Part shown: positions 1 through 11,189 of the stretch, piece by piece | How positions within the stretch are numbered: the stretch's first letter is position 1 | Layout: each line of letters begins with the position of its first letter | Assembly (NCBI GenBank): GCA_033065855.1 | Contig: JAVXUO010001679.1 | Coordinates: 1-64,000, forward strand | Source of the DNA: Escallonia rubra | Taxonomy: Eukaryota > Streptophyta > Magnoliopsida > Escalloniales > Escalloniaceae | Direction of reading: 5' to 3' | Length of the DNA: 64,000 bases | The notes under the pieces: generated by a model | What the model saw: the letters and a program-made list of their open reading frames with translations, nothing else | Told to the model about the DNA's origin: nothing | Database searches by the model: none | Translations under genes and position numbers: made by a program

Positions 1-375
1 ACTCGCGGGTCGCCAGGATATGTGCCACCAGAGCTTCTTCAGGCAGAAACTGGCTCTCCCAGTACTGCAACACCGAAATCTGATGTTTACGGGTTTGGGG
101 TTGTTCTTTTTGAGCTACTTACTGGGAAAAAGGCCATTGGAGACTACTATCCTGAGGAGAAAGAGGCCACTTTGGTTAGTTGGGTGAGAGGTTTAGTGAG
201 GAAGAACCAAAGTTCAAGAGCTATTGACCCCAAAATTCGTGACACAGGATCCGAGTCTCAAATGGAGGAGGCCTTGAAGATAGGATATCTATGCACTGCT
301 GACCTTCCCTCAAAACGGCCTAGTATGCAACAGGTAGTTGGACTTCTAAAGGATATCGAACCAGTTCCAATCTAG
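1..375 (+). CDS. C-terminal part of a receptor-like protein kinase (5' end outside window)
   Basis: The frame is open from base 1 to the TAG at 373-375 and gives the last 124 residues of a Ser/Thr kinase. Visible in order: the P+1 loop GSPGYVPPE (kinase subdomain VIII), [18 protein letters not shown] (subdomain IX with the invariant Asp), and the subdomain XI arginine in [17 protein letters not shown] just before the stop. The block [26 protein letters not shown] closely resembles the LRR receptor kinase group of Arabidopsis At2g24230, from memory. Such proteins sit in the plasma membrane with the kinase in the cytosol; many of this group are atypical kinases, but the catalytic loop is outside the window so activity cannot be judged. 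The ligand is unknown. Sure of kinase; the subgroup is a family-level inference. Confidence 0.87.
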   Translation, partial: TRGSPGYVPPELLQAETGSPSTATPKSDVYGFGVVLFELLTGKKAIGDYYPEEKEATLVSWVRGLVRKNQSSRAIDPKIRDTGSESQMEEALKIGYLCTADLPSKRPSMQQVVGLLKDIEPVPI

Positions 376-2383
376 AGAAGCTGAAGACAACCATAAGCTT
401 AAAAGTTTGGTTCTTTGCACATTTTCTGTTCCGGTTTTCAAAATCCATGTTATGAGTTCTTCCTATGCAGCCATTGTAGAGAATGTACAGTTCTCGGATC
501 CTGTTTTTGTCTTGGTCAACTTACCCTTTCGCATACCCTTCTAGATGGCAAAACACTTGATTTACATACACGGGTTTGGTCTTCGATGGAGGATCTTTGT
601 CATGCATCTTTATGTCATTCTTCTGTTATTCTGTCACTAATATAGCAGAGGCACTCTTTTCATTTTTGAACGGTCAACACTAGCAAGGAAAATAAATGGG
701 AGTAATATATCTTCAGTCCATATCTTTTGAAGAACCTTCTTTGTACAGATACTAGAGCAATATGTAGTTAGAAAGGGTTAAAATGAATGTTGATGATGTT
801 GGTGTGTTTGGTCTTTAGGAGAACAGATGCTTGCCTGTGGATATTGGACACTCTTTTTAAGTGATGGGCAACCCTTTGTATGCTAGTGTATCGTTTCTGA
901 AAATGCTTGTGATTATCAGATTGTTGGTGGACCTGGTGGTAGTTGTGGATACCATATCATCTTGAGAGCCATACTATAGAGTAAAACCATGGACCACAAA
1001 TGGACCAGTACTCAATCCATTAAGTGTGCTTCTTGTGGTAGGCATAAAGGGTGAGAATGGTTTATTTAGAAGGAAAAATTCTGGGCAAAGAAGTGAATCC
1101 TGATTGCCCTCTCTATGTCAGAATTCTAACTGGTCTCACAATTGTTGACTTGCAATTTTTCTGTCCTCTTCCATTATATGCACACACATAACTAAGGAGG
1201 GGAATAATCCACGTACTGGGGCAAAAGAAATCTCTCTACTCAGCATTTGTAGCTTCAATCTTCGTCAAATTGGACATCTTGATCGCTAGTTCCTTTTATG
1301 GCTCTGCGACTCTAAGATACACTCCTTTATGTAAAACTCGGTAATTAGGTATGCAACTACTAGACAATATTATGTGGTTCGAGACGGACGGTCACGACCT
1401 GGATATACTGAAATAAAATCTTGCCCTCCATTGCCCTCGTATCAGCACTTTCCAACTCAACAATTTTAAATGATAGAAAAATAGTTTGAAATCATGCAAT
1501 ATTTACTCGTTCGATTACAGATACATCAACAGAGATCCTTGTGTTTCCGACTTATAAACCGAGGGTCTTCTAAACACGAAGTCATGGGTGCAATATCACT
1601 TTCCCAACATTTTTGGCCCTTCCATGTGTCTACGAAATGGGCTCTCTTGGCTTTCGACTTCTGGTACTCTATGTGCAGCTGTACAGGTTTAATTCTCACA
1701 AGAAACTAACTATAAACGGAGTTTCATCAACAAGTTTCAGAGTACCGAGAGCATTAAACGGAATAAGGTGAAACAAAGAATCAAACGTCCAATTGCTCAT
1801 TCGAATCCTTTTTACTATATTGTGGCCCTTAAAGCACATCTTACAACAATTTAATTTGAAAAAGATGACCAAATAACAAAAATTATGTTGACTTAGAGAG
1901 CCAAGTTGGAGAGAACTAGATTCCTGGCAAGCTAGCTAGATACTAGGAACCCTGTGCTTGCCTCATCATTGACAACAATCCCAAACTACATAAACAAATG
2001 TCAGGGTCAGGGTCATGTTCATGTTCATGGAGAATTGTCAAAGGTGACCTAATTAGTCATCAGAGTATAATCCAGACTTGCACTACAGCTGGTGATGTAA
2101 TGTTCACCATACTTGTTCAATGCTTCTAGTGGTTTGGGTTTTGAGCATGTTGTTTGAAGTTTGACTCTGACATTATCCAGGAGTATAGAAATGAGAATTG
2201 ATGCCACTTCCTCAGGTTACTTAGGTAGTGCAACAATATAAGTGACTAGCAATTGTTCATTGCCACCCACCCAATACTTTGTCCCACTGGTAAGATCAGT
2301 GGTAGAGCTAGAAATTATTTTCAAGGAGGGCATCGAACGTGGAAGAATAATACTTTGAGATCGAATTGATCTCCATTTTAATT
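376..2383. other. 3' UTR of the kinase gene, then intergenic DNA
   Basis: No convincing reading frame, RNA gene or transposon end was recognised. The first few hundred bases are probably the kinase transcript's 3' UTR. The rest is AT-rich with only short random frames. Confidence 0.4.
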
Positions 2384-2590
2384 ATTTGAGTTCTGCTTTT
2401 AATGCTAAAGTGGCTATATACAGAAATACTTTGGAAATTTTTCAAGTTGAAAGTGGAGCTCAAATGGCTTAAAAATGGAGCTTAAATATCAGTTCCTTTT
2501 TTGAGTTCTACTTTTGTCGTTAAAAGTCTATGTAGCGATACTTTTAAGACCTAAGCGTTGAAAGTGAAGTTCAAATGGTGAAAAATGGAT
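2384..2590. repeat. Diverged two-copy tandem repeat, about 118 bp period
   Basis: A unit beginning tttgagttctgctttt (about 2385) recurs as ttttgagttctacttttg (about 2502). Both copies continue with a related 'aaagtgaagttcaaatgg' type tail (2449 and 2560). The copies differ at many positions, so the duplication is old. No coding potential is seen. Confidence 0.55.
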
Positions 2591-3602
2591 TTAAAAAATC
2601 ACTTCTCTTTAGCTGTGTAAATATAAAATGCAACATGACCAAAAGATGTCCTATTAACCAAACCCACAAGTTTTAGATGGGCATCTTTGCCTATGTGTCC
2701 TAAAATACCTGCCTCGGCCACGTAGGCAGGTAGGCACGTGCTCATCGGTGCCACCAGCTGCCTCAGCCACCGGACATTACTTTGTTTCCTCTTGCTAAAT
2801 GAGGTGAAAAACCAAGAGTTAAGCGCTTTATCTAAATGTGAATGTACAAAATTTATACTATATATATATTTGGATTCAAGTGATGCCTTCTTTCTTTTCA
2901 AATCTCTAATTTTTTCTATAATAATTAATTTTAAAATACAACTGCCAAGATGTTAAATCGTGATTGACCAGAAAATAACTTCTAACCTATAAATTCTAAC
3001 CATACCATCCCACGACCTCCCTTCCCGTACTTCCTAATTAACTAATAACTACCTCCTTTCTCCATGCATATCATGTGCGTATCACGGAATTTTAGCTAAT
3101 TATTACAAAGTCAAATTTGGTAACGAATGACATTTTTCTAATTTCAAATAATATGGCCAAAAAAAATAACTTGATCTATAATAGAATAAGGAAACCGTTG
3201 TGAAGCAAAAATGTACTATTTCATAGGACTATATCAACCATGTCGTGAAGTGTGAAACAAAGAACTGAAAAAGTGAGGAAGATTCATGACCCTAGAGGAC
3301 AGCATGATTTAAACATTATCAAGTATTCTATTCTTCAACATTATTATAGGTTAAGAAATTCAACATGCTTTTGAGTATTTTGACCTAATTATTGTGCACC
3401 ACTTGGTGGATTCATACAATTTCACAAGATCTATATCTCTGTTTGGTGGGGCTGATTTACATTAATATGAGTAAATACATGCGATTTGATCCCTGACTTG
3501 TGGATAAAAGATATTGTAGAGGTACAGTGGAGCCTCGAATTGCGGGAGTTAATTTGAGGCAACAACCCTGTTTCAACAAATGCTGAAAATATTGAGCGAT
3601 TC
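2591..3602. other. AT-rich intergenic DNA
   Basis: Nothing recognised except a short GC-richer patch near 2700-2770. The sequence is otherwise AT-rich without a usable frame. Confidence 0.35.
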
Positions 3603-4794
3603 GAGTTCAATGGTCCTAACTATTTACAGCCGTTTATAAGAAATGTCATGTTCTCTAAGTCTTCCTTTTGTCACGTCAGTCTCGTCTAATCCAACAATCC
3701 AGAATGATCAAAGCAATTGGTCTGCAACTAATATTACTCTAGTGTAGAGAATTTAGAAAGTAAGAGAACATTTATATTTCCATAAACTAGTAAGGATCAC
3801 ATGCTTTACACGTCAAATAGTGATTAGAAATATGATATAGACTTTACTGGAAAACACATCAATTAGTACGATTGTTTCAACCAAACGATAGTAAGTACTC
3901 AATTGAACTACTTATCAAAGACTCGAAGCATGGAAAATTCATTGCACAAATGTAGTCTTGCTTTCAAATGAAGATTATCAAAGTCAATTACCACCAAATT
4001 TTTTTCACTATTACTTGTTTCTTTGCAATCCTGATTGTTCCATATTATACCTTGTTACTTAAGGTAACTAAAATTGTAATCATTTTCAAACATCTTCTAT
4101 AAAAAGTCTAACAAAATACTACAAGTTTAGCATTGCAGTAATAAAGATGAAAAAAAATCTCCTAGAGACACTTTAGAGCAGATAAGATATTGTAGGTCCC
4201 TAAATACACCTAGAGGGGGGTGATTAGGTGTTTTACAACTTTGAGTATAAAATAAAAACGAGATTACAATGTAATGACAGATATAACAATAGTAAATTCA
4301 ACACAGAGATTTATACTGGTTCGGCCCCACTAGCCTACGTTCAGTTCCCGAGCACTCCACACAAGGGAGACCTACTCGAGTCTTTCACTAACCAGCTAGC
4401 TTCGGGTGCTAGCTCAAACCGTAGTACAATTTTCGAAACCCTTCCAAGGTTTCCAACAGTTTACAAATGAAAAGAGAATTACAATTGAAATACAACAAAC
4501 AGACTCCTTCTTGAGTAGATGTTACAATGAATAATCTTAGACTAAGCCTTCTTAGGTGGGAAGATCTATATTCTTTCAAGAACCAAACCAAGAAGCTTAC
4601 AATAAACTATCTCAAAGATGAACTCACTCAACAGAGAATAGATGAGAATGAGAGAACAAGACGAGAGAGTGTTTTGAGATGAGTTAGAGAGAGTATATGA
4701 AAAAGATTCGCAAGAAGTGTATTAAATGCTCTCAAGGACCCCTTTTTATACTGGTTAGAAAAGTGAACCGTTATGAAGGGAAAACCTAAAAAAT

Positions 4795-6257
4795 TGTTAG
4801 CCCTATGGTTGGATAACCTAGGTTTACATCTTGTTTTGATGATAACTACACATTGATTATGTTCTAATGTGTGCTTTGAGTGTATTCTTAGTAGGTATAT
4901 ACTTGCACACTCATGACGACACATTTGAGAAGTTGGATAGATGGATTAAAGCCAAAGAAGCTTAAAGTTATAGTGGACATGCTATAGAAGCTTCATCAAG
5001 TCCAATGTCGAAGAGCAACAAAGAATGCATTGGCTAAGTTACTATCGATTATAATTAATCTTTCATATTATGTAACTAGTCTTGGTTTGATGCTTGGATT
5101 GATGACTATGACCTAAAAATACCTTAGGACACCTTGTGCATTGCATGTGAGTTCATAATCATTCACACAAGCGTGGTTCTTGAAAATGAGCGAACTTTAG
5201 AACTTACTCAGATTTTCTCAAAAAAACATTTGGTGCGAATATTTTTATATCTTGATAAAACTTTTCATTAGCTTTCCAACGCAAAAAATGGCACCTCAAT
5301 CCGATGTTTCTAGAGAAAGTTATGCCCAAAATAAGAAAGGGGACTCCGTGAGGCAGCCGATAGGCAGTAAGGTAATACAGTCGACTGTATTGAATCCAAT
5401 CGACTGCATTTCAATGCATTCGACTGCATTGGTCAAAATTCAGCTCCAACGGCTATTTTCGAGGACAAGACTCCAACGGCTATTTTCGAGGGAATACAGT
5501 CGACTACATTGGGAATACAGTCGACTGCAATGACAATTTTGGTCATATTATGCCTATAACGGCTATATTTGATCTCTTCTCTATATAAATGATTTGGGGC
5601 TTCTTCATACACTATGGAAATCACATTCTAAGCCTCCATTCATTAGAGAAACATCAAGGCTCATAGATTAAGCTTTTCTCTATTCATCTTCATGATTTCA
5701 CATCATTAAAGAGAGCATCTTTGTGAGCATTTCTTTGATTGAGAGTGAGCATACTTCAAGTCATCAATTATCTCATCTCTCTATTATACTAGAGCTTCAT
5801 TTGTACTCATTTCCTTTTAAGAGGATTTCTTTGTACACAATTGATATTTGTAAAAGGATTGTGATCAAGGCTTGGGTTTGTCAAGTCTTGGGTGAGCTTT
5901 GTGGATTCAAGGCTTGTGCTTGGTGTGGGGATATCACCAAGTGTTGTAAGGGTTTTGATCTTGACCCGGAAGAAGATTGTTGCTAGTGGATTCTAGTGCT
6001 CTTGCAAGGGACTTTCTTGAAGAGGTGGGTGTAGGCTTGAGGGTAGTTCAAGCCGAACCATTTAAATCTCCTTGTCAAGTATCTCTAACTCAAATCTCTT
6101 TACTTATTGCTCTTTAATTGTTTGAGATTGTTTAGTTAGCATATTCATTGAAGTATTACTTGGTTTGTTTGAGATTTATGATTGTGCTTAGTTTAAACTC
6201 CCCATTAATTTTCAAAAACTCTATTCACCCCCCTCTAGGGTTGTTTTATTGGTTTAA
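4795..6257 (+). mobile_element. Second Copia-like LTR nested in the first, opposite orientation
   Basis: This segment begins TGTTAGCCC, has the 'tgttttgatgataac' block near its start as in SIRE-like LTRs, and ends near 'cacccccctctagggttg'. Its orientation is opposite to the surrounding LTR. It contains a 'cagtcgactg' word series at 5388-5535. The right border is approximate because a clean CA end and target duplication were not found. It could instead be part of a single composite LTR. Confidence 0.4.
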
Positions 6258-6294
6258 AAAATGATTCGACTCAAACATAAGTTTGATTCGACTG

Positions 6295-6426
6295 AAAGTA
6301 CTACATAGAGAAATTGGTCGAGTGAAAACTTAGTGAGAAGAGATGGTAAATACACTGACGAATTGAGTCGAATGAAAACTCCATTTCATTCGACTGAAAA
6401 CTTAGTGAGAAGAGATGGTAAATACA
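6295..6426 (+). repeat. 72 bp tandem repeat next to the CACTA insertion
   Basis: The block 'cttagtgagaagagatgg' at about 6329 recurs at 6401, a 72 bp period. The first copy continues 'taaatacactgacgaattg'. The second copy is cut after 'taaataca' by the CACTA element, and the continuation 'ctgacgaattgagtcg' lies beyond it at 7868. Confidence 0.75.
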
Positions 6427-7864
6427 CACTACAAGAAAACATATCTTTAGCGACGGAGTTTTAGCGACGGACACAAATACGTCGCTAAAAGTCACCCTTA
6501 GCGACGGGGCAACCCGTCGCTAAAAGTCTGTTGCTAAAATCCGTCGGTAAAAATCTTTAGCGACGGGGAAATATCGACGAATTTTCCGTCGTTAAAAGTA
6601 TTTTTTTTTATTTTCTCATTTTTCTCTTATTTTTCTTATTTTGGAAATGACGACTATAAATCAATCGAACCCTAATTTTTTCTTTCAGTACCCCGCCGCT
6701 CCTTTCTTTCTCCTTTCCTGACCCCCCATCCTCCTCTCTCTCGCAAAGCAGATCGTCTGTCGCCACCCACTGCGCCGCCTCTTCTCTTCCCGGTCGCCTC
6801 CCACGGCCCGCCCAAACAGATCACTCACTGCGCGCGCCCAACCAACGCTTCATACCCTCACCACACATCTACCGCCTCACTCTATCTCCCCCTTCCCTAC
6901 CACACCAACCTCCGTACGTAACCTGCCACCGCGCCTCTCTTCCCTTCGTCGTCCTTGCCGCTGCTGCCAAGGACAGGACGCTGCGAAGCCCACAGATCCA
7001 CGAAGCCCACTTTTTATCCCTAATTGCTTTGTGTTCTTCTTTAGTTCAATACATCTGACAGGACTCCCCAATTTTTGCATTATATCTTGCAGTTGGTGTT
7101 GACTGTTTTTGGTTGAAATTTAACAAGTATTCTTCTTCTCTTTATCAGGTTGTGATCGACAAAGAGATAAAAGTAGAAGCTGTGGACAGAGAGGTTGATG
7201 CTGGCATTATTGAGGCTTTGTGTTTAGACCTACTAGCAAAGTTCTTGATTTATATTCTTTTGGTTTGAATAAAAATTGTGATTAAGTTTTTGGGATTTGT
7301 ACGATGTGATACCGTTATTTTAGTGAACATCTAATTTTGGTAGTTGAATGTTTGTTTAAAGAATTAAATTGTTGTTGTATTGGTTGATTAGTTTTAATTG
7401 TATAAAACAGGTTTGGTTTCTAAAAAGTATATAAATCAAAAAACTTTTTTTTTTAACTTTTGCAATTGAATTTTTAGCAACGAAATTCTGTTGTTAAAAG
7501 TCTTTTTGCAGATTAGTAAACATTTTTAGCGACATAAGTAATGTCGCTGAAGACTTTCGTAATGGACTTTTAGCGACGAAAAATTTTGTAGCTAAAAAGT
7601 TTTTAAAAGAAATTCAAAAATTAGGAAAAAATTTAAAAATATCTTTAGCGACGGAATTTTTCGTCGTTAAAAGTATTTAATTCCGTCGGTAAAAGTAAAT
7701 TTTTTCTGACGGGGTACCAAAATCCGTCGCTAATCTTTTAGCAACGAGGTTTTCACCCACGGACTTTTAGCGACGGATAATCCGTCACTAAAAGTCTTCA
7801 CTGACGGATTATCCACTTTTAGCGACGAAAAATTCCGTCGCTAAAAGGCCTTATTCTTGTAGTG
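6427..7864. mobile_element. Non-autonomous CACTA (En/Spm) transposon, 1,438 bp
   Basis: The ends are CACTACAAGAAAA at 6427 and the inverted TTCTTGTAGTG ending at 7864. The target duplication is ACA (6424-6426 and 7865-7867), the 3 bp size typical of CACTA elements. Both subterminal regions carry many copies of 'tttagcgacgg' in both orientations, the usual transposase-binding type repeats. There is no transposase. The interior (about 6660-7290) looks like a captured host gene leader: a CT-rich, GC-richer stretch, then a 'tctttatcag' splice-acceptor-like site at 7140-7149, then a frame containing IDKEIKVEAVDREVDAGI. The source of that fragment was not recognised. Confidence 0.92.
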
Positions 7865-8130
7865 ACACTGACGAATTGAGTCGACTGAAAAATCAATTTC
7901 ATTTGACTGAAAACTTTTGGCTTCGACTGAAAACTTTTGCTTCAATTGAAAAGTTTGGCTTCGACTAAAAGGTTTTGTTTCGATTGAAAATTTTGGCTTC
8001 GACTAAAAACTTTTGCTTCGACTGAAAACTTTTTCTTCGACTAAAAACTTTTGCTTCGACTGAAAACTTATTTTTTAAGACTAGAACGAAGGAACTGCAC
8101 AATTGAGTCGACTGCAAACTGTTTGCCTTC
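7865..8130 (+). repeat. Array of about 19-20 bp 'cttcgactgaaaacttttg' words
   Basis: Some ten variants of 'gcttcgactgaaaacttt' follow one another from about 7880 to 8070, with more relaxed copies to 8130. It belongs to the surrounding Copia-like LTR. Individual units differ at single bases (for example cgattgaaa, cgactaaaa). Confidence 0.7.
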
Positions 8131-9075
8131 GATTGAAACATTCAGTTTTGGTTCTTTATTTGAATTTCTGTGAGATCTTTTAAGAAAGACTTAGAAATGT
8201 TAAAAAGGATAAAATAGACTACAAGTCCTTGTATCTTCGATGTAGTCCGAGTCTTTGACCAATCCCAAATCTCAGTCCAAGCTTTGTTCAATGCATGATC
8301 TTTGTCTTTGTTTGATTAAGATAAATCCTGAAATGTTTATCTTAACAAAGTTGTGAGATTAATGTTAGAGATAATTAATTTGAAATCATCAAAATCGATA
8401 AGTCAACAGATATGACGTGAAGTTTATATACTAGATGTAGAAATCCCATTTTTGTAGTTATTAGAGTTCAATGGTCCTAACTATCTATAGCTGTTTATAA
8501 GAAACATCATGTTGTCTAAGTCTTCCTTTTATCACGTCAGTCTCCTCTAATCCAACAATCCTGAATGATCAAAACAATTGGTCCGCAACCAATATTACTC
8601 TACTGTAGAGAATTTAGAAAGTAAGAGAACATTTATATTTCCATAAACTAGTAAGGATCATATGCTTTACACGTCAAATAGTGATTCGAAATATGGTATA
8701 GATTTTACTGGAAAACACATCAATTAGTACGATTATTTCAACCAAACGATAGTAAGTAACTCAATTGTGAACTACTTATCAAAGACTCGAAGCATGGAAA
8801 GTTCATTGCACAAACGTAGTCTTACTATCAAATGATGATTATCAATGTCAATTACCACTAATTTTTGTCACTATTACTTGTTTATTTGCAATCCTGATTG
8901 TTCCATATTATACCTTGTTACCTAAGGTAACTAAAATTGTAATCATTTTCAAACATCTTCTATAAAAAGTCTAAAAAAATACTACAAGTTTAGCATTGCA
9001 GTAATAAAGATGAAAAAAAATCTTCTAGAGACAATTTAGAGTAGATATGAGATGACATAAAGTTTATATACTAGA

Positions 9076-10166
9076 TGTAGAAATCCCATTTTTGTAGTTA
9101 TTATTGATTAAATAATTATCGGGCTTCATTAATTAATTCAAATTTATTATTAAGCTTAGGCCTAATAGTATGACTTAATTAATTTAATTTGGTCCAGTCC
9201 AGTTATCCAGTCCAGTTATTCAGTCCAGTTATTCAGTCCAATCCAAGTGTTTAGATTTTTATTTTGTCTAAAGAATTTAGAGAATTATTTTGTGACTTAT
9301 CCCTGATATAAAAGACTAAATCAATTATTTATATGATTGAGGAAGATAAATCCCGAATCTTATACATCTCATCTGCATAATCAGAGATAATTACCAAAAT
9401 TAGGGTTAGATAATGCCTCGAAATTCAGGAAACAAATATTATAAAATTATAGTATGAACCGGCTAGTTTTAGATGAATCGGCCGGTTAGTTGACTTTTGT
9501 CAATTTGTGATTTTTTATCAAATATTCTGACTTATCTTCAGATTACAGATTGACATAGCAACCTTTATCAGGTCTGGCATCCTAGAACTCTATAAATAGG
9601 CCCCTTGGCCTTCATTTTCGAAGGTCTTTGTTCTAATTCATTTTTTTCTCCGTAGAGCTTTTATACAATTTTTTTGTATATGTGGTATATTATCCCTCCC
9701 AAGAAATTAGCCACTCTTAGTCACTTAAAAGTTGTTTAATCTCTTGCATCGTGGATCATTCAAAGAGTGTTTTCAAGCCATCCAAACATGCAAATTCATG
9801 AGGTAAATTTTAATAGCTTTCTAGTCTAGTTCATTAATATAGAATTGTTTCCTATTTCTCGCGATTACATTTTATTTCAAAAATCATACAAAAGAGTCTT
9901 TTCATTTCTTAGTCTAAGTCTAAGACCAAAATGTAGATTATCTCCCATAAGACCAGAGTCGAACAACGATGGTTTTGATTTTGGTTAATCCAACCTGATA
10001 CGTAGGCAATTCGACTCCTAATGTCGAGTTCAAGTCAACAATCTAAAATTAAACTTAGGTTTGTTTTATTGCATATTTACATGTTATGTGTTTAAAGACC
10101 AAAAATCAATAGAAATGAAGTAAGGACCGAAAGGTTATGGCAGGTGCCTAAAACCTTCTTGCTGTA
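9076..10166 (+). repeat. 5' LTR of the Gypsy relic (shortened)
   Basis: It aligns along its length with 14921-16030: the TGTAGA start, the 'taattaatttaatt' stretch, repeated 'cagtccagtt' words (9190-9240 versus 15057-15110), the 'ctctataaataggcc' TATA region, the 'tctaagac(c/t)(a/g)aaatgtag' block (9923-9946), and an end near 'cttgctgtaca'. The last approximately 250 bp present in the other LTR copies are missing. Confidence 0.7.
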
Positions 10167-10547
10167 CACTACAAGAAAAACAGTCTTTACCAATGGACCA
10201 AAATTCGTCGCTAAATGTGATCTTTAACGACGGATTAATCCGTCGGTAAAGGTCAATCGTTAAAGATATTTATCGACAGAAAGGTTCGTCGCTAAAGATA
10301 TTAATCAACGAAATGGTTCGTCGATAAATATCTTTAGCGATGGACCTTTATTGAAGGAATATCCGTCGCTAAAAGTCTTTTCCAAAATTTTGATAGTCGG
10401 ACGAATTTTTTGGCTCAGGAGATATTCTTTTGAAAATTATTTACCGACGGATAATTGCCAACATATTAAATTCCATCGGTAAAATGAATATTTTTATGAC
10501 TTTTAGCAACAGACCTTTAGCGATGGCCAAGTTTCGTTGCTAAAAGT
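10167..10547. mobile_element. Truncated CACTA fragment
   Basis: It begins CACTACAAGAAAAAC at 10167 and carries subterminal 'cgtcgctaaa', 'tttaacgacgg' and 'tttagcgatgg' words like the element at 6427. No matching inverted end (CTTGTAGTG) follows, so only one terminus remains. It lies exactly at the inner edge of the shortened left Gypsy LTR. Confidence 0.75.
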
Positions 10548-10644
10548 TGTTTAACATGAAAACCCTAAATCTATGTCTCTTTATGTCGCCGTCATTATTC
10601 CTTTATCTCTATTCTTGTCAGCAGCTTGTCCGTCCTTTTTCGGC

Positions 10645-10900
10645 CATTAGCTCTACTGATCAAATGATCGGTTCATCCACCCTGATGATTGGATGGTTAG
10701 TCAGAACCTTTCATTTCGCAAAAATTTCCAGAAACAAAACACTAACCTACTGATCAACCGGCCGATTCATCCACCTAGATGATCGGATGGTTAGTCAGAC
10801 CTTTGCATTCTCAAAATTTCACCCGAAACAAAACCTAACCCTACTAACCAAACGGTCAGTTTTTCATCCTGAACAACTGGACGGTTAATCAGTCTTATCC
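10645..10900 (+). repeat. Tandem repeat of about 104 bp, 2.5 copies
   Basis: The unit contains 'ctgatcaaccggccgattc' then 'gatcggatggttagtcag' (copies near 10655, 10751, and a more diverged one near 10850). It lies inside the Gypsy relic, downstream of the left LTR. Related 'gatcaatcggccgatt' words return at 13735. Confidence 0.6.
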
Positions 10901-11189
10901 CTTTACTCTTGAAAATCCAAAAAAAAAACGTTGACCAGAAAAACCTCCCATCTCGTACGGAGTGTAAGCCCGCTGTTTCGATTTATGTGGTCTGTGTGAT
11001 TAAATTTTTGAAAAATCTATCTATACAGTTAAGGCTAAGCATCGTTGGTATCAAGACTCATCCGGGAAGCTTACAAGAACCCAATGCCCGAAGAATTCTC
11101 ACAAATAGCGTACTTGATCCGTTTTATTAGTGAGTTGTAGAAGGATTTTTAGACAGACTTTGCAGCCCTGACAGATCAACATTCTCGAA

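Larger units (their letters stand above)
4191..8408 (-). mobile_element. Ty1/Copia-like solo LTR (carrying nested insertions)
   Basis: Read on the minus strand this LTR starts TGTTGACTTATCG at 8408 and ends ACCTACA at 4191, so it has TG...CA ends. It is flanked by the 5 bp direct repeat GATAT (4186-4190 and 8409-8413). The end has the 'cacccccctctagg' type stretch common in SIRE/Maximus-like Copia LTRs. No gag or pol and no second LTR are present, so it is a solo LTR of about 2.8 kb before the CACTA insertion (less if the nested LTR at 4795 is counted out). It is a fossil with no coding capacity. It contains repeated 'tcgactgaaaactt' words. Confidence 0.7.
3603..9102 (+). repeat. 0.64 kb tandem duplication, first copy split by a Copia LTR
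   Basis: The unit starts at 'gagttcaatggtcctaac' (3603 and 8464). Copy 1 is 3603-4190 continued at 8414-8463; copy 2 is 8464-9102. Both copies end in the same 50 bp, including 'tagatgtagaaatccc' and 'tttttgtagttatta', which is the first part of the Gypsy LTR that starts at 9076. The two copies are highly similar by eye. Copy 1 is interrupted at 4191-8408 by an LTR with a 5 bp target duplication. Confidence 0.85.
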
